A stretch of DNA of 64,000 bases from Alteromonadaceae bacterium 2753L.S.0a.02 (GCA_007827375.1 VISH01000002.1:2257001-2321000), one strand, 5' to 3'; positions 43,345 to 52,412 are shown, numbered from the stretch's first letter. A program made the numbers and translations. The notes: generated from the letters alone by a model not told the origin.

Positions 43345-43458
43345 GCATAACCAAGCCAGCCAGCGGACCTCCGTTCCGGCCTTTGAATTTTGTGCTTACG
43401 CTATGCTAGCACAAAATTCAAAGGCCTACACTGCGGCCCCTGCTGCGCGGCGTTATAC
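43345..43458 (+). other. attC of K19
   Basis: Common class, almost identical to the K11 and K33 sites. Crossover G43452|T43453. Confidence 0.92.
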
Positions 43459-43883
43459 CGCGTCGAGTTGGTTTTAATCGAGTGTAACGCGAAATTGTAG
43501 ATATAAGTTTTAGCGAGCATTTTGGGTTTATCTGTTCGCGAAGTTTGTAGGTTTTTTTTGGCTCGAGCACCTAGCAAGCTCAGTGGTACTCACTATTTAG
43601 TTTATCTCAGGGTATGTGCCACCATTGCTAGAAATTCGTAATCCATAAAAGTGCCAAGAAACCTTTGGAAAGTATTGTGGTTTCGTTCTTCATGGGTGCC
43701 CAAAGTGCGGAGTAGAATTTAAATTAGGTGGCTCCGTTCGGTGCGCTGTCGCGCAGGGAGTTAGGTGGTGTCGCTTTATAACCAGTCGGTCAACTTGACA
43801 CAGCCTGCTACGTGCCTTTTTGGGGTGGCTTCGCCACTTTACCCCAAAAAGCCACTCCACAGGCCGTGCAAGTTACCTCAGCG
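43453..43883 (+). repeat. K20: non-coding cassette, type A3 (431 bp)
   Basis: Close relative of K16 (GTTGGTTTTAATCGAGTGTAACG). The hairpin TGCGC-TGTC-GCGCA is kept in the distal body. No gene. Confidence 0.8.
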
Positions 43884-43914
43884 TTATGCAATAAATGAAG
43901 TTGGGAGAAATAAA

Positions 43915-44259
43915 TTGAAGCACATTGTGATACTCACCATTGCATTATTTTTTTCGGTGAATACCTATTCAGGAGAATTCAATAATTGTGGTGTTGAAGA
44001 AATAAGGTTGGGCGAAAATGATCGAAACGCGCATGTGAAATTAACATGCAATGTGGCAACTGAAGCACAGTGCGCTACAGCTAAAAGGTTCGTTGCATTT
44101 GATCGGAGTACAGAATCTGGTAATCAAAAATTGTCAATATTTTTAACTGCATTCGCTGCGGGCTCTAAAGTTACGGGAAATACATTGGAAACATGTCCAG
44201 ATTTCCAAGGTAATGTTGTCGAACTAAATTGGTTGGTAATTAGTCATACAGATATATAG
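43915..44259 (+). CDS. K21: secreted two-cysteine family protein, 114 residues
   Basis: The frame of cassette K21 (43884-44404). TTG 43915 is the best start: it follows TTGGGAG and begins the signal peptide (HIVILTIALFFSVNTYSG). The longer open frame upstream is attC of the previous cassette. The mature part has the family pattern: Cys in EAQCATAKR, helix SIFLTAFAAGSKV, then Cys in ETCPDFQG and an end LNWLVI. It also has an extra cysteine pair (FNNCGVE, KLTCNVA). Confidence 0.7.
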   Translation: MKHIVILTIALFFSVNTYSGEFNNCGVEEIRLGENDRNAHVKLTCNVATEAQCATAKRFVAFDRSTESGNQKLSIFLTAFAAGSKVTGNTLETCPDFQGNVVELNWLVISHTDI

Positions 44260-44296
44260 AGTCAATATATTAATTATATTGGGCATGCAAAACAAT

Positions 44297-44410
44297 GCAT
44301 AACCAAGCCAGCCAGCGGACCTCCGTTCCAGCCTTTGAATTTTGTGCTTTAGCTACGCTAGCACAAAATTCAACGGCCTACACTGCGGCCCCTGCTGCGC
44401 GGCGTTATAC
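44297..44410 (+). other. attC of K21
   Basis: Common class with CCGTTCCAGCC in the left arm. Crossover G44404|T44405. Confidence 0.9.
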
Positions 44411-44835
44411 CGCGTCGACTAGGTTTTTTATCAAGTGTAGCGCGGAATGTGGAAATAGGTTTTAACGAGCATTTTGGGTATATCGGTTCGCTTAGAGTGG
44501 AGGTTTATTTGGCTGTGGCGTGTCGAAAAGGTGGTGGTACTCAATATTGAGTTCATCGCAGGGTATGTGCCACCGTTGCCTGGGTTTCGTCGTGTATAAA
44601 AGTGCCAAGAAACCTTTTGAAAAGTAATGTGGCTTTGTTCAGAGTCCGTTCACAACGAACATTGCCGATTTTAACTTTGGTAGCTTTGTTTGGTTTGGTA
44701 TTTCACTGTGGTTTTGGCTGTGTTGCTTTATAACCAGTCGGTCAACTTGACACAGCCTGCTACGCGCCTTTTTGGGGTGGCTACGCCACTTTACCCCAAA
44801 AAACCACTCCACAAGCCGTGCAAGTTACCTCAGCG
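44405..44835 (+). repeat. K22: non-coding cassette, type A2 (431 bp)
   Basis: Matches K9 closely; from about position 150 the two are nearly base for base the same. Contains the palindrome-like CTCAATATTGAG in the loop between the GTGGTAC and GTGCCAC arms. No gene. Confidence 0.82.
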
Positions 44836-45263
44836 TTATACCGCGTCGAGTGGGTTTTTTAGCGAGTGCAGCGTGAAAATTAGTAAAGGGTCTTAGCGCA
44901 CATTTTGGGGTTATCGGTTCGCAAGGTTTTAGGTTTTGTTGGCTCTAGCGCGTAGCAAGGTTAGTGGTACTCACTATTTAGTTTATCTCAGGGTATGTGC
45001 CACCATTGCTAGAAATTCGTAATCCATAAAAGTGCCAAGAAACCTTTGGAAAGTATAGTGGCTTCGTTCTTCATGGGTTCCCAAAGTGCGGAGTAGAATT
45101 TGAATTAGGTGGCTCTGTTCGGCGCGCTTTTGCGCAGGGAGTTAGGTAGTGTCGCTTTATAACCAATCGGTCAACTTGACACAGCCTGCTACGTGCCTTT
45201 TTGGGGTGGCTGCGCCACTGTACCCCAAAAGCCACTCCACAGGCCGTGCAAGTTACCTCAGCG
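44836..45263 (+). repeat. K23: non-coding cassette, type A1 (428 bp)
   Basis: Nearly identical to K10. Together K22-K23 repeat the block K9-K10. No gene. Confidence 0.82.
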
Positions 45264-45693
45264 TTATACCGCGTCGAGTAGGTTTTTTATCAAGTGTAGC
45301 GCGAAATGTGGAAATAGATTTTAACGAGCATTTTGGGTATATCGGTTCGCTTAGTGAGGAGGTTTATTTGGTTTTGGCGTGTCGAAAAGGTGGTGGTACT
45401 CAATATTGAGTTTTTCGCAAGGTATGTGCCACCGTTGCCTGGGTTTCGTCGTGTATAAAAGTGCCAAGAAACCTTTGGAAAGTATTGTGGCTTCGTTCTT
45501 CATGGGTTCCCAAAGTGCGGAGTAGAATTTAAATTAGGTGGCTCCGTTCGGTGCGCTTTCGCGCAGGGAGTTAGGTAGTGTCGCTTTATAACCAATCGGT
45601 CAACTTGACACAGCCTGCTACGCGCCTTTTTGGGGTGGCTGCGCCACTTTACCCCAAAAAGCCACTCCGCAAGCCGTGCAAGTTACCTCAGCG
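45264..45693 (+). repeat. K24: non-coding cassette, A2/A1 mosaic (430 bp)
   Basis: The first 200 bases or so are A2 (TATCAAGTGTAGCGCGAAATG). After GTGCCAAGAAACC it switches to the A1 sequence (TTTGGAAAGTATTGTGGC). It looks like a recombinant between neighbours. No gene. Confidence 0.8.
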
Positions 45694-46134
45694 TTATACA
45701 ACCCATGGAATTGGTCGCTAAACGCGGTTCTTTGGGAAATTATCGCGGAATTTAAAGAAAGTGGTTCCGCTATTTAGGAACGCAACCGCCGCCTTCGGCC
45801 GCGAATGTTAGTGTTAAGTAGCTTCGTTCCTGGAGGGGTAAAACGGTAAAACAAAATTGCTCTAAGTTAATTGTAACTTGGGGCTTATTGCCGGTAGCAA
45901 TATTGTTTTACCTCGTCGCGGTGTAAGTTCGTGGCTGGTCAGCTTCGTTCTTTGTGCTAAAGAAATAAGTTGTGCGGTAAGCTTCGGGTTTATCGCACAG
46001 TCACAGTAAAGTCAGGTTGGTTTTAGTGCGGTGGTAAGAGCAAAGTGGGTTGTCTAACCAGTTGCTCCACACTCGCCCCAACAAGTTGGGGCTGGACCTC
46101 CGTTGCTACGCAACTCCGGCCTGTGAGCAAAGCG
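45694..46134 (+). repeat. K25: non-coding cassette, type B (441 bp)
   Basis: Type B main form; H3 is TGTGCGGTAA with TTATCGCACA, and H2 is intact. No gene. Followed by the coding cassette K26. Confidence 0.82.
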
Positions 46135-46147
46135 TTAAGAGCTATCC

Positions 46148-46537
46148 ATGTATCAAAATTTTTTGCTTATGCCAACAGTTTTGAAATTTATGACAGTGCA
46201 CGCTATGGCTTGCTCTTTTTTCTTGTTGGTTGCAGTTATTCCTGGTGTACCTTTTACTGTAAACGGTGAGGTACTCAGTTATAAAGAAGCGTGGGAGAGT
46301 GGCTACAGTGTTAATCTCTTGGTTATTGGAGTGGTAATGCCTATTTTAGCGGTGCAACTGCTTGCGCGCCGGAAATATTGCAGACAGCTGTACACCGCTG
46401 CTAGTGCATGTGTCCTAATCTTGCCTTACCTATATTGGCAGCAATACGCGCTGGCCATGCTTGGCTTGGCATGTACATTGGTAATTACGCTCTATTTGTT
46501 TAAAAATGGTCGGGTCCTGGCTTATTTTGGCTCCTGA
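46148..46537 (+). CDS. K26: membrane protein, 129 residues
   Basis: The frame of cassette K26 (46135-47729, enlarged by an IS30 element). There are four hydrophobic segments: AMACSFFLLVAVIPGV, VNLLVIGVVMPILAVQLL, ACVLILPYLYW and ALAMLGLACTLVITLYLF. It starts 13 bases after the crossover. The stop at 46535 lies about 10 bases before the IS end, so the gene appears complete. No family recognised. Confidence 0.72.
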   Translation: MYQNFLLMPTVLKFMTVHAMACSFFLLVAVIPGVPFTVNGEVLSYKEAWESGYSVNLLVIGVVMPILAVQLLARRKYCRQLYTAASACVLILPYLYWQQYALAMLGLACTLVITLYLFKNGRVLAYFGS

Positions 46538-46546
46538 CTTCAAGTT

Positions 46547-47605
46547 TGAAGTGCAACAGATGTAATTAAATTCCATAAAAAATATCCTCTGGAGTTTTAT
46601 AGTCATGTCGTTTTCGTGGACGCTGGTTCAGTTGATCAGCAATTCTGTCACACTGCTGCTGAGTCAGTGAAGCCATTGAGCATCCACGGGGGAGATACTG
46701 TCGAATGAGGCCGTTGAGATTTTCGTTCGAACCGCGCTCCCAAGAGTGGTAAGGATTCGCAAAATAGAAGTCAACATCGTGGACGGCTTCTATAGCCTTG
46801 TATTGGTTGAATTCGGTTCCGTTATCGGCGGTGATGGTTTTGAATGACTCGGGGTTTCTGTTAATTAGCATCGAAACTCGCTTGTTCAGGCTGTCAGTGG
46901 TGCGGTCTTTAAGTTTACCTATCATGACAAACCCTGATTTACGTTCGTTGATAGTAACGATACAGTCTTTTGAGGCACGGCTTACAACGGTATCGATTTC
47001 CCAATGCCCTTTGTATCGCCGTGTTTCGACGGCCTTTGGGCGTTCCGAGATGTGACGTTTACCGGCGAGCCTACCGCGGCTATCGCTGGAGTTATGGCGC
47101 TTGCGGCGCTTTTTGATGGATTGACGAAGGTACTTGTACATATCACCTCCATAGAATTTATCGTTCCAGATATATCGATAAATCGTTTCGTAGGAGGGGG
47201 CGCGAAGACCTTGACGACGAAGGTAGCCTGATACCTGTTCAGGGCTCCATTTTTGCTTCAAGTATTGGCAGATTATGGCGAAGTCAGCGGAGGTGAACTG
47301 GGCATTGCGCCTGGAACGGCTACGTCGCGCACGTGTTCGTCTCTGAGCCTTAGACGGGCGATAAGCCCCATCGATATGATGGCAGCTATTACGCTTGAAT
47401 TCGCGATAGATGGTGCTGCGGTGGCGACCTAGTTGTGCAGCGATTTTAGCGTAGGGTAGCCCTTGCCAACGCAAGTAAGACATGAGTACTCTTTCATCTT
47501 GGGTAAGCTGTACATACTTGTTCATCGTTGATCTCTCTTTGGTCGGAAAGAAAAACGACTAGTATTGCAGCTTACCCTCCCTATTTGGGTGGTTGTCGCA
47601 CTTAG
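46547..47605 (-). mobile_element. IS30-family insertion sequence inside K26
   Basis: An element of about 1.06 kb with one transposase. Imperfect terminal repeats TGAAGTGCAACA (left) and CTAAGTGCGACA (right, read inward) are visible, with a possible TT target duplication. The exact ends may be off by a few bases. It lies between the K26 gene and the K26 attC, so it adds its length to that cassette. Confidence 0.8.
46566..47525 (-). CDS. IS30-family transposase
   Basis: A 319-residue transposase. An N-terminal helix-turn-helix region (TQDERVLMSYLRWQGLPYA and IAAQLGRHRSTIYREFKRN) is typical of IS30. The DDE catalytic core shows D in WEIDTVVSR, D in TITADNGTEFNQ and E in WERGSNENLNGLIRQYLPRG. 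The full IS30 C terminus (RIADQLNQRPRKRHDYKTPE) is present, so it looks intact. It runs against the direction of the cassettes. Confidence 0.95.
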   Translation of the reverse strand: MNKYVQLTQDERVLMSYLRWQGLPYAKIAAQLGRHRSTIYREFKRNSCHHIDGAYRPSKAQRRTRARRSRSRRNAQFTSADFAIICQYLKQKWSPEQVSGYLRRQGLRAPSYETIYRYIWNDKFYGGDMYKYLRQSIKKRRKRHNSSDSRGRLAGKRHISERPKAVETRRYKGHWEIDTVVSRASKDCIVTINERKSGFVMIGKLKDRTTDSLNKRVSMLINRNPESFKTITADNGTEFNQYKAIEAVHDVDFYFANPYHSWERGSNENLNGLIRQYLPRGCSMASLTQQQCDRIADQLNQRPRKRHDYKTPEDIFYGI

Positions 47606-47621
47606 TTTATGAATTCGGCGC

Positions 47622-47735
47622 TCTTAACAAAGTCAGCCAACAGGACCTCCGTTCCGGGGCTTGTATTTGTACTGGGCGCTACGCTAGTACAAATACAAGC
47701 CCCTGCACTACGGCCGTTGCTGCACGGCGTTAAGG
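47622..47735 (+). other. attC of K26
   Basis: It lies right of the IS30 element; R'' TCTTAAC. Arms GGGGCTTGTATTTGTACT and AGTACAAATACAAGCCCC pair perfectly. Crossover G47729|T47730. Confidence 0.92.
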
Positions 47736-47742
47736 CTCAGTA

Positions 47743-48300
47743 ATGATCGAACAACTATTTAAGCTGAAAGACGATAGAAACGTGATTTCGATTCGTCGAG
47801 ATAAAATCGATGATCGTAGAATTCAAGCATTTCTGCTGGATTACTCGGAAGAGTTGATTCTGATTAAATACGTTTATGACTTTATCCTAGATGGACTAAT
47901 GGTTCTAAGGTCTTCCGACATATCTGAAATTAAAACGGATAAAACAGATTTGCTACAAACACAAATTCTAAAAGAAGAAGGCACTTACTCAGACGTAGAT
48001 TTTCATACCAAATGTGATTTGAGTAGCTGGAGCTCAGCTATCTCATCGTTAGCACCTTTAAATCGCTTCATCACTGTAGAAGACGAAAACCCTGATTATC
48101 CACTGTTCTATCTTGGGGAAGTCCGTGAAATAGGAGCAGAGAGTGTATCGATTCTTGGTTTCAGCGGTGCGGCCAATTGGGATGATGAGGCCTCCGAGAT
48201 ATACTACGAAGACATTAGTTCTGTTCAAACAGGCAACAATTATGCAAATGTATATGAGAAGTATTTCGAGAGAAATGCCTTAACAAAGCCATCAATTTGA
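47743..48300 (+). CDS. K27: hypothetical protein, 185 residues
   Basis: The frame of cassette K27 (47730-48340). It starts 13 bases after the crossover and ends inside its attC, so the last residues (LTKPSI) are encoded by the attC left arm. The protein is acidic and soluble-looking; the N-terminal half has an Sm-like beta feel (ISIRRDKIDDRRIQAFLLD, ILIKYVYDFILDG) and a later YLGEVREIGAESVSILGF repeats that pattern. No family recognised. Confidence 0.75.
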   Translation: MIEQLFKLKDDRNVISIRRDKIDDRRIQAFLLDYSEELILIKYVYDFILDGLMVLRSSDISEIKTDKTDLLQTQILKEEGTYSDVDFHTKCDLSSWSSAISSLAPLNRFITVEDENPDYPLFYLGEVREIGAESVSILGFSGAANWDDEASEIYYEDISSVQTGNNYANVYEKYFERNALTKPSI

Positions 48301-48346
48301 CCGCCTTACGCTGCGCTTCAGGCGGCAAATTATGGCGGCGTTATAT
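48278..48346 (+). other. attC of K27 (short)
   Basis: About 69 bases; AATTTGACCGCC pairs with GGCGGCAAATT. Crossover G48340|T48341. Confidence 0.88.
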
Positions 48347-48359
48347 TCACGGGAATAAA

Positions 48360-48788
48360 ATGATCATTTTCTACACGGCCATTACAATTATTTTATTGTC
48401 TGGCTCAGTCCTTGCTGCAGAATATGAGCAAGTAGATTGGGAAAGCTTAAAGATCTATTCGCATCAAGATTGGTCAATGTGGGCGCCAATAGTGAAGAAA
48501 GCTCCTAAATATCCTAAAAAGGCAAAGCGAAAAGAAATTGAAGGTTGTGTGAACGTATATTTTGATATTCGGTCGGATGGAACTATAGGAGTTGCGAAGG
48601 TATTTAAATCTATTCCTGAAGGTATATTTGATGAGATCTCATTGGAATCACTTGCTGAATTCAAATATGTTGCCTCAGAACATAATTCAAAAAAAGAACC
48701 GATCCTTACCCACAATATTTTTACTTTTACCTTAGAGGGAAGTAAATCTACCAGAGAAGGTTGGATAAAAAAATGTACACAAATATAA
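48360..48788 (+). CDS. K28: exported TonB C-terminal-domain protein, 142 residues
   Basis: The frame of cassette K28 (48341-48893). An N-terminal signal peptide (FYTAITIILLSGSVLAA) precedes a single TonB-C-like domain: KAPKYPKKAKRKEIEGCVNV, YFDIRSDGTIGVAKVFKSIP and SLESLAEFKYV follow the domain's usual P-x-Y-P, EG-x-V and DG order. Unlike real TonB it has no membrane anchor and no proline-rich linker, so it cannot span the periplasm. It may be a secreted or periplasmic single-domain relative, of unknown role. Two cysteines (EGCVNV, KKCTQI) may form a disulfide. Confidence 0.78.
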   Translation: MIIFYTAITIILLSGSVLAAEYEQVDWESLKIYSHQDWSMWAPIVKKAPKYPKKAKRKEIEGCVNVYFDIRSDGTIGVAKVFKSIPEGIFDEISLESLAEFKYVASEHNSKKEPILTHNIFTFTLEGSKSTREGWIKKCTQI

Positions 48789-48899
48789 CAATTGTAGCCA
48801 CCTGACCCACACTGCTACGCTTGGTTTTGAGCAAGCGCTTCGCTCATTCTTGCACAAAGCCAAGCTACGCAGCGTGGGCAGGTGCTACACGCGTTATAC
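48783..48899 (+). other. attC of K28
   Basis: R'' ATATAAC; arms TTGTAGCCACCTGACCCACA with the right side TGTGGGCAGGTGCTACA-like. Same class as the K4 attC. Crossover G48893|T48894. Confidence 0.87.
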
Positions 48900-49324
48900 C
48901 GCGTCGAGTAGGTTTTTTATCAAGTGTAGCGCGGAATGTGGAAATAGGTTTTAACGAGCATTTTGGGTATATCGGTTCGCTTAGAGTGGAGGTTTATTTG
49001 GCTGTGGCGTATCGAAAAGGTGGTGGTCCTCAATATTGAGTTCATCGCAGGGTATGTGCCAGCGTTGCTTGGGTGTCGTCATACATAAAAGTGCCAAGAA
49101 ACCTTTTGGAAAGTAATGTGGCGTTGTTCAGAGTCCGCTCTTAAAGAACGTTGCCGAATTTAAGTTTGGCAGCTTTGTTTGGTTTGGTATTTTATTGGAG
49201 TTTGGGTAGTGTTGCTTTATAACCAGTCGGTCAACTTGACACAGCCTGCTACGTGCCTTTTTGGGGTGGCTGTGCCACTTTACCCCAAAAAGCCACTCCA
49301 CAGGCCGTGCAAGTTACCTCAGCG
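48894..49324 (+). repeat. K29: non-coding cassette, type A2 (431 bp)
   Basis: Nearly identical to K34 (53507-53937), both with GGTGGTCC and GTGCCAGC in place of the usual pairing arms, so the pairing is weaker in this subtype. No gene. Confidence 0.8.
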
Positions 49325-49343
49325 TTAGCTGTCAGAAGGTGCT

Positions 49344-49826
49344 ATGAAAAAAGTAACGGAATATTTCGAGAAATACAGAGAGGCATCAAGGCACCTTCGA
49401 AACATTTATTATGTTCCTAAAGATGATGATGTGTGGGATATATTGGATGATTTTGAGGAGGTTAGCGTATTACTCTTTAAACATTTAGTATGTGCGCCAT
49501 TGAATATTGGTTATGAGAAATACGATTGGTTTAATGAGTCAATTTCATGCTTCAAACTACAGGCGCAAGGTTCGCGATTGCCAATAATGATCAATCGAAT
49601 ACCAAATGTGAATCACGGGCACTGGGATCACGAGATACATACCGTTGATCCAGATGATTTAACCCTCGATTTTATCTGTTACTTTGATTGGAATCCTCAA
49701 GGCGTTATCGATAATCGCTACATTATGTGCAAAATAAGTGACGCTAAGGTTTCAAAAAATGTCATTGGGCACATTGGTCTGGTTGAGTCGCACTATGTCG
49801 AAATTCATCATGCAGGCCACAGCTAA
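49344..49826 (+). CDS. K30: hypothetical protein, 160 residues
   Basis: The frame of cassette K30 (49325-49931 before the IS), with AGAAGG before the ATG. It is soluble-looking and rich in aromatic and acidic residues, with a histidine-rich stretch (VNHGHWDHEIHTVDPDDL) that could bind metal. No signal peptide or membrane segment. No family recognised. Confidence 0.73.
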   Translation: MKKVTEYFEKYREASRHLRNIYYVPKDDDVWDILDDFEEVSVLLFKHLVCAPLNIGYEKYDWFNESISCFKLQAQGSRLPIMINRIPNVNHGHWDHEIHTVDPDDLTLDFICYFDWNPQGVIDNRYIMCKISDAKVSKNVIGHIGLVESHYVEIHHAGHS

Positions 49827-49933
49827 CAAACCGCTGCACGCCGACACATACTGCTACGCTCGTTTTTGTGTGTCGCTGCGCGCCACTTTACACAAAAACG
49901 CTCTCCGCAGTATGTGCGGGTGAGCTGGGCGTT
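49821..49933 (+). other. attC of K30, interrupted after GTT by IS1182
   Basis: R'' AGCTAAC; arms with CACATACTGCTACGCTCG and the right side CTCTCCGCAGTATGTGCGG. The R' triplet GTT (49931-49933) is present, but the next base belongs to the IS. Confidence 0.85.
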
Positions 49934-51699
49934 GAAACTGTAGAAAAACTCCAAAAATAAGGCCAATTTGATAAAATTGACGCATGTGATCTGGAGACCG
50001 TCATGCCCAATTTCAAACCGGACAATTACAACCAGGATTTTCTTATAGCGCTCAACTTTCTAGAGCAAATAGAAGCGGATCCCTTCGCCATGGCGATACA
50101 CCTCTTAGTGGACCGCATGGATATGTCACGGTATTTCCAGTCTTACAAGAACGACAACGGTGGCCGACCGGCCTACAGTCCGGCGTTATTACTTAAAATT
50201 ATCTTATACAGTTACACCAAGGGCATACGTACCAGTCGGGATATTGAATGGCACTGTAAGCACAACATAATCATTCGATCCTTGGCGTGTGATCGTGCTC
50301 CCCATTACACCACCATCGCCCACTTTATCAGCAGTCACCCTGAAGGCGTAAAAGACGTATTTGAACACATCTTATTATGTTGTGAGGAAGAAGGGCTTCT
50401 GGGGCACGAGCTGATCGCCATTGACGGCTGTAAAATTTCATCGAACGCGGCCAAAGAGCATAGTGGAACCCTAAAAGAACTCGAAGCTAAGCGTGAAAAA
50501 ATAGCCGCCTATATTGATCGGTGCATAACCGAACACCAATCACTCGATGGTCGGCGCGTGTGCGAAAAAGAACGTAAAAACGAACTCGAAAAGCGCATGG
50601 ATAGACTCTTAAAACATCATGATAAGATCGATCACTTTCTAAAGAACAACGGCCCAAGGAAGGGCAAAGGCCAGCGCAACCAAGAAGTCAAAAGTAATAT
50701 CACCGATAACGAGTCCTGCAAGCTTTATGGCCCGAAGGGCACGCAGCAAGGCTATAATGGCGTGGCCGCTGTCGATCAACAAAACCAGGTCATCGTAGAC
50801 GCCGAGTCCTTTGGCGAAGGCAACGAAAACCACACCTTACAGCCAGTATTAGAAACCCTTAGAGAACGCTACCACCGACTGGGGATATCTGAAAATCTCT
50901 ACGAAGACGGCACCGTGATAACCGCTGATACGGGGTTTTACAGTGAGGCAAACAATGCGTATCTAAAAAGGAACAAGATAGACGCTTATACCCCCGATCC
51001 GGAATTTCGCCAGCGAGATGAGCGATTCGATGGGCAGCATGCCAAGTATGGCAGCAAAAACCGGGTCAAGGTCAAGAAGCACCCCACGCGTTACCCAGCC
51101 AGCGCCTTCAAATTCGACGCCAAACAGAAAACCTGCGTTTGTCCGGCGGGAAAAGAACTGCTGCTCTACCGTGAATTACACATGGAGGTGGGTAAATACC
51201 GCTTTGGGTTTGAAGGAAGGTTAACCGATTGTCGGCATTGCGCGTTAAAAAATAACTGTTTGCGAAACCCCGCCTCCCCGAATACACGTAAGGGTAAAGG
51301 GAGACAGGTTACATTTATTCATCGAACAGCGGCTTGTCCCACAGAATGGATGAAGGCACGGGTTGATAGCAAGGAAGGAAAGCGTCGCTATGGGCAACGG
51401 ATGGCGACGGTAGAACCTGTCTTCGGTAATATTACGGTACGTAAGGGCTTGGATTATTTTACCTTACGGGGAAAAACGAAGGTGGATATACAATGGAAAC
51501 TGTATTGTACGGTACATAATGTCGAAAAATTAGTGAGATATGGCAATATCGTGTAAGAAACAGCTGGTTTTCCGTAGATAAGAATAAAATACCGCTGTAT
51601 ACGAGAATCATGCTTAAAATTGTTTGGCAGGATCGTTAAAAATTAATTTTAATACGAACGGAGAGACTGTTTTTCTGGGTTTTGTTTTTCTACAGTCTC
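49934..51699 (+). mobile_element. IS1182-family insertion sequence, copy 1 (1,766 bp)
   Basis: The ends are inverted repeats GAAACTGTAGAAAAAC (left) and GAGACTGTAGAAAAAC (right, read inward). The target triplet GTT is duplicated at 49931-49933 and 51700-51702. The triplet is the crossover site of the K30 attC. A second copy begins at 62457, and the part inside the window reads the same with no length change. Confidence 0.93.
50003..51556 (+). CDS. IS1182-family transposase
   Basis: The 517-residue DDE transposase has an N-terminal DUF772-type region (GGRPAYSPALLLKIILYSY and IRTSRDIEWHC), a charged coiled-coil middle, and the catalytic residues in LIAIDGCKISSNA (D), VITADTGFYSEAN (D) and TVEPVFGNITVRKG (E). 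A zinc-knuckle-like set CVCPAG and CRHCALKNNC is typical of the family. It is complete and probably active. Confidence 0.95.
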   Translation: MPNFKPDNYNQDFLIALNFLEQIEADPFAMAIHLLVDRMDMSRYFQSYKNDNGGRPAYSPALLLKIILYSYTKGIRTSRDIEWHCKHNIIIRSLACDRAPHYTTIAHFISSHPEGVKDVFEHILLCCEEEGLLGHELIAIDGCKISSNAAKEHSGTLKELEAKREKIAAYIDRCITEHQSLDGRRVCEKERKNELEKRMDRLLKHHDKIDHFLKNNGPRKGKGQRNQEVKSNITDNESCKLYGPKGTQQGYNGVAAVDQQNQVIVDAESFGEGNENHTLQPVLETLRERYHRLGISENLYEDGTVITADTGFYSEANNAYLKRNKIDAYTPDPEFRQRDERFDGQHAKYGSKNRVKVKKHPTRYPASAFKFDAKQKTCVCPAGKELLLYRELHMEVGKYRFGFEGRLTDCRHCALKNNCLRNPASPNTRKGKGRQVTFIHRTAACPTEWMKARVDSKEGKRRYGQRMATVEPVFGNITVRKGLDYFTLRGKTKVDIQWKLYCTVHNVEKLVRYGNIV

Positions 51700-51733
51700 G
51701 TTATGCAATCATTAAACATAAAGGGAATCTAAA

Positions 51734-52198
51734 ATGAGTATCACCATATTGAAAGATGTACTTATTGATAAAGGAATGATAGAAAATTACTTTGAAGGAG
51801 AGGTTCCTTCAAATTTGTGGAGAGCTTTAAAACGCAGTAGTGGAAAAGGAGTTTTTGAGTTTGTAGAAGAGCCATTTATACTATCAAATGGAAGACCGAG
51901 ACCAGCCGATATAACTATTGAAAAACGCAATGGAGAAAAGTGGGTTTTTGTCAAAGAGCGACCACGCGGTGTAAGTACATTTGATAAGCCCGGAGTTCCA
52001 TCCGGAAATGGATGGGATTATTACAAAATACCAAAGGGCACCGAACTTCCGGAAGGTTTGGCGATAGTTAAAGATAGCTACAACAATAAATTTGAAGCCA
52101 CACATTATACTATTGCGCCCGCTTACGATATGCCTTTGAGCCAGTTTAAGTCGAAACTTTCGACGCTGGCAACGAAACTTATGAAGGAAGCTATGTAA
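51734..52198 (+). CDS. K31 gene 1: Tse2-like toxin, second copy
   Basis: The protein is the same over all 154 residues as that of 38626-39090. The cassette K31 (51701-52520) is also 820 bp, like K11. It begins directly at the right end of the IS1182 copy, at the duplicated GTT. All motifs described for the first copy (STFDKPG, KDSYN, ATHYTIAPA) are intact. Confidence 0.78.
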   Translation: MSITILKDVLIDKGMIENYFEGEVPSNLWRALKRSSGKGVFEFVEEPFILSNGRPRPADITIEKRNGEKWVFVKERPRGVSTFDKPGVPSGNGWDYYKIPKGTELPEGLAIVKDSYNNKFEATHYTIAPAYDMPLSQFKSKLSTLATKLMKEAM

Positions 52199-52410
52199 TG
52201 AAAGTTCCAACAGCTTGGGCTCCTTTAGTCCTGTCATCAGTAAGAGACGCTATCCTTTATCAGGAAAGCTTGCTTCGAAGTGAAACAATAAGAAATCGAG
52301 AAGACTACGAAGAACATATAGTCCAGCTTAGTGAGTTACTGGAAGTGCTAAAGGAGGAATACAGGTCTATCGAAAAGGAAGCGGGCATTCCACTAGAAAA
52401 ATTATTGTAA
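52198..52410 (+). CDS. K31 gene 2: Tsi2-like antitoxin/immunity protein, second copy
   Basis: The same 70 residues as the product of 39090-39302, again overlapping the toxin stop by one base. Two functional copies of the pair would make loss of either one harmless, so duplication may weaken the addiction effect of each. Confidence 0.7.
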   Translation: MKVPTAWAPLVLSSVRDAILYQESLLRSETIRNREDYEEHIVQLSELLEVLKEEYRSIEKEAGIPLEKLL

Positions 52411-52412
52411 AT

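Noticed and set aside
49921..51702. IS1182 copy 1 seen as an integron cassette in its own right
   Set aside because: It has matching inverted repeats, a transposase and a target duplication, and no attC of its own. Transposition explains it fully.
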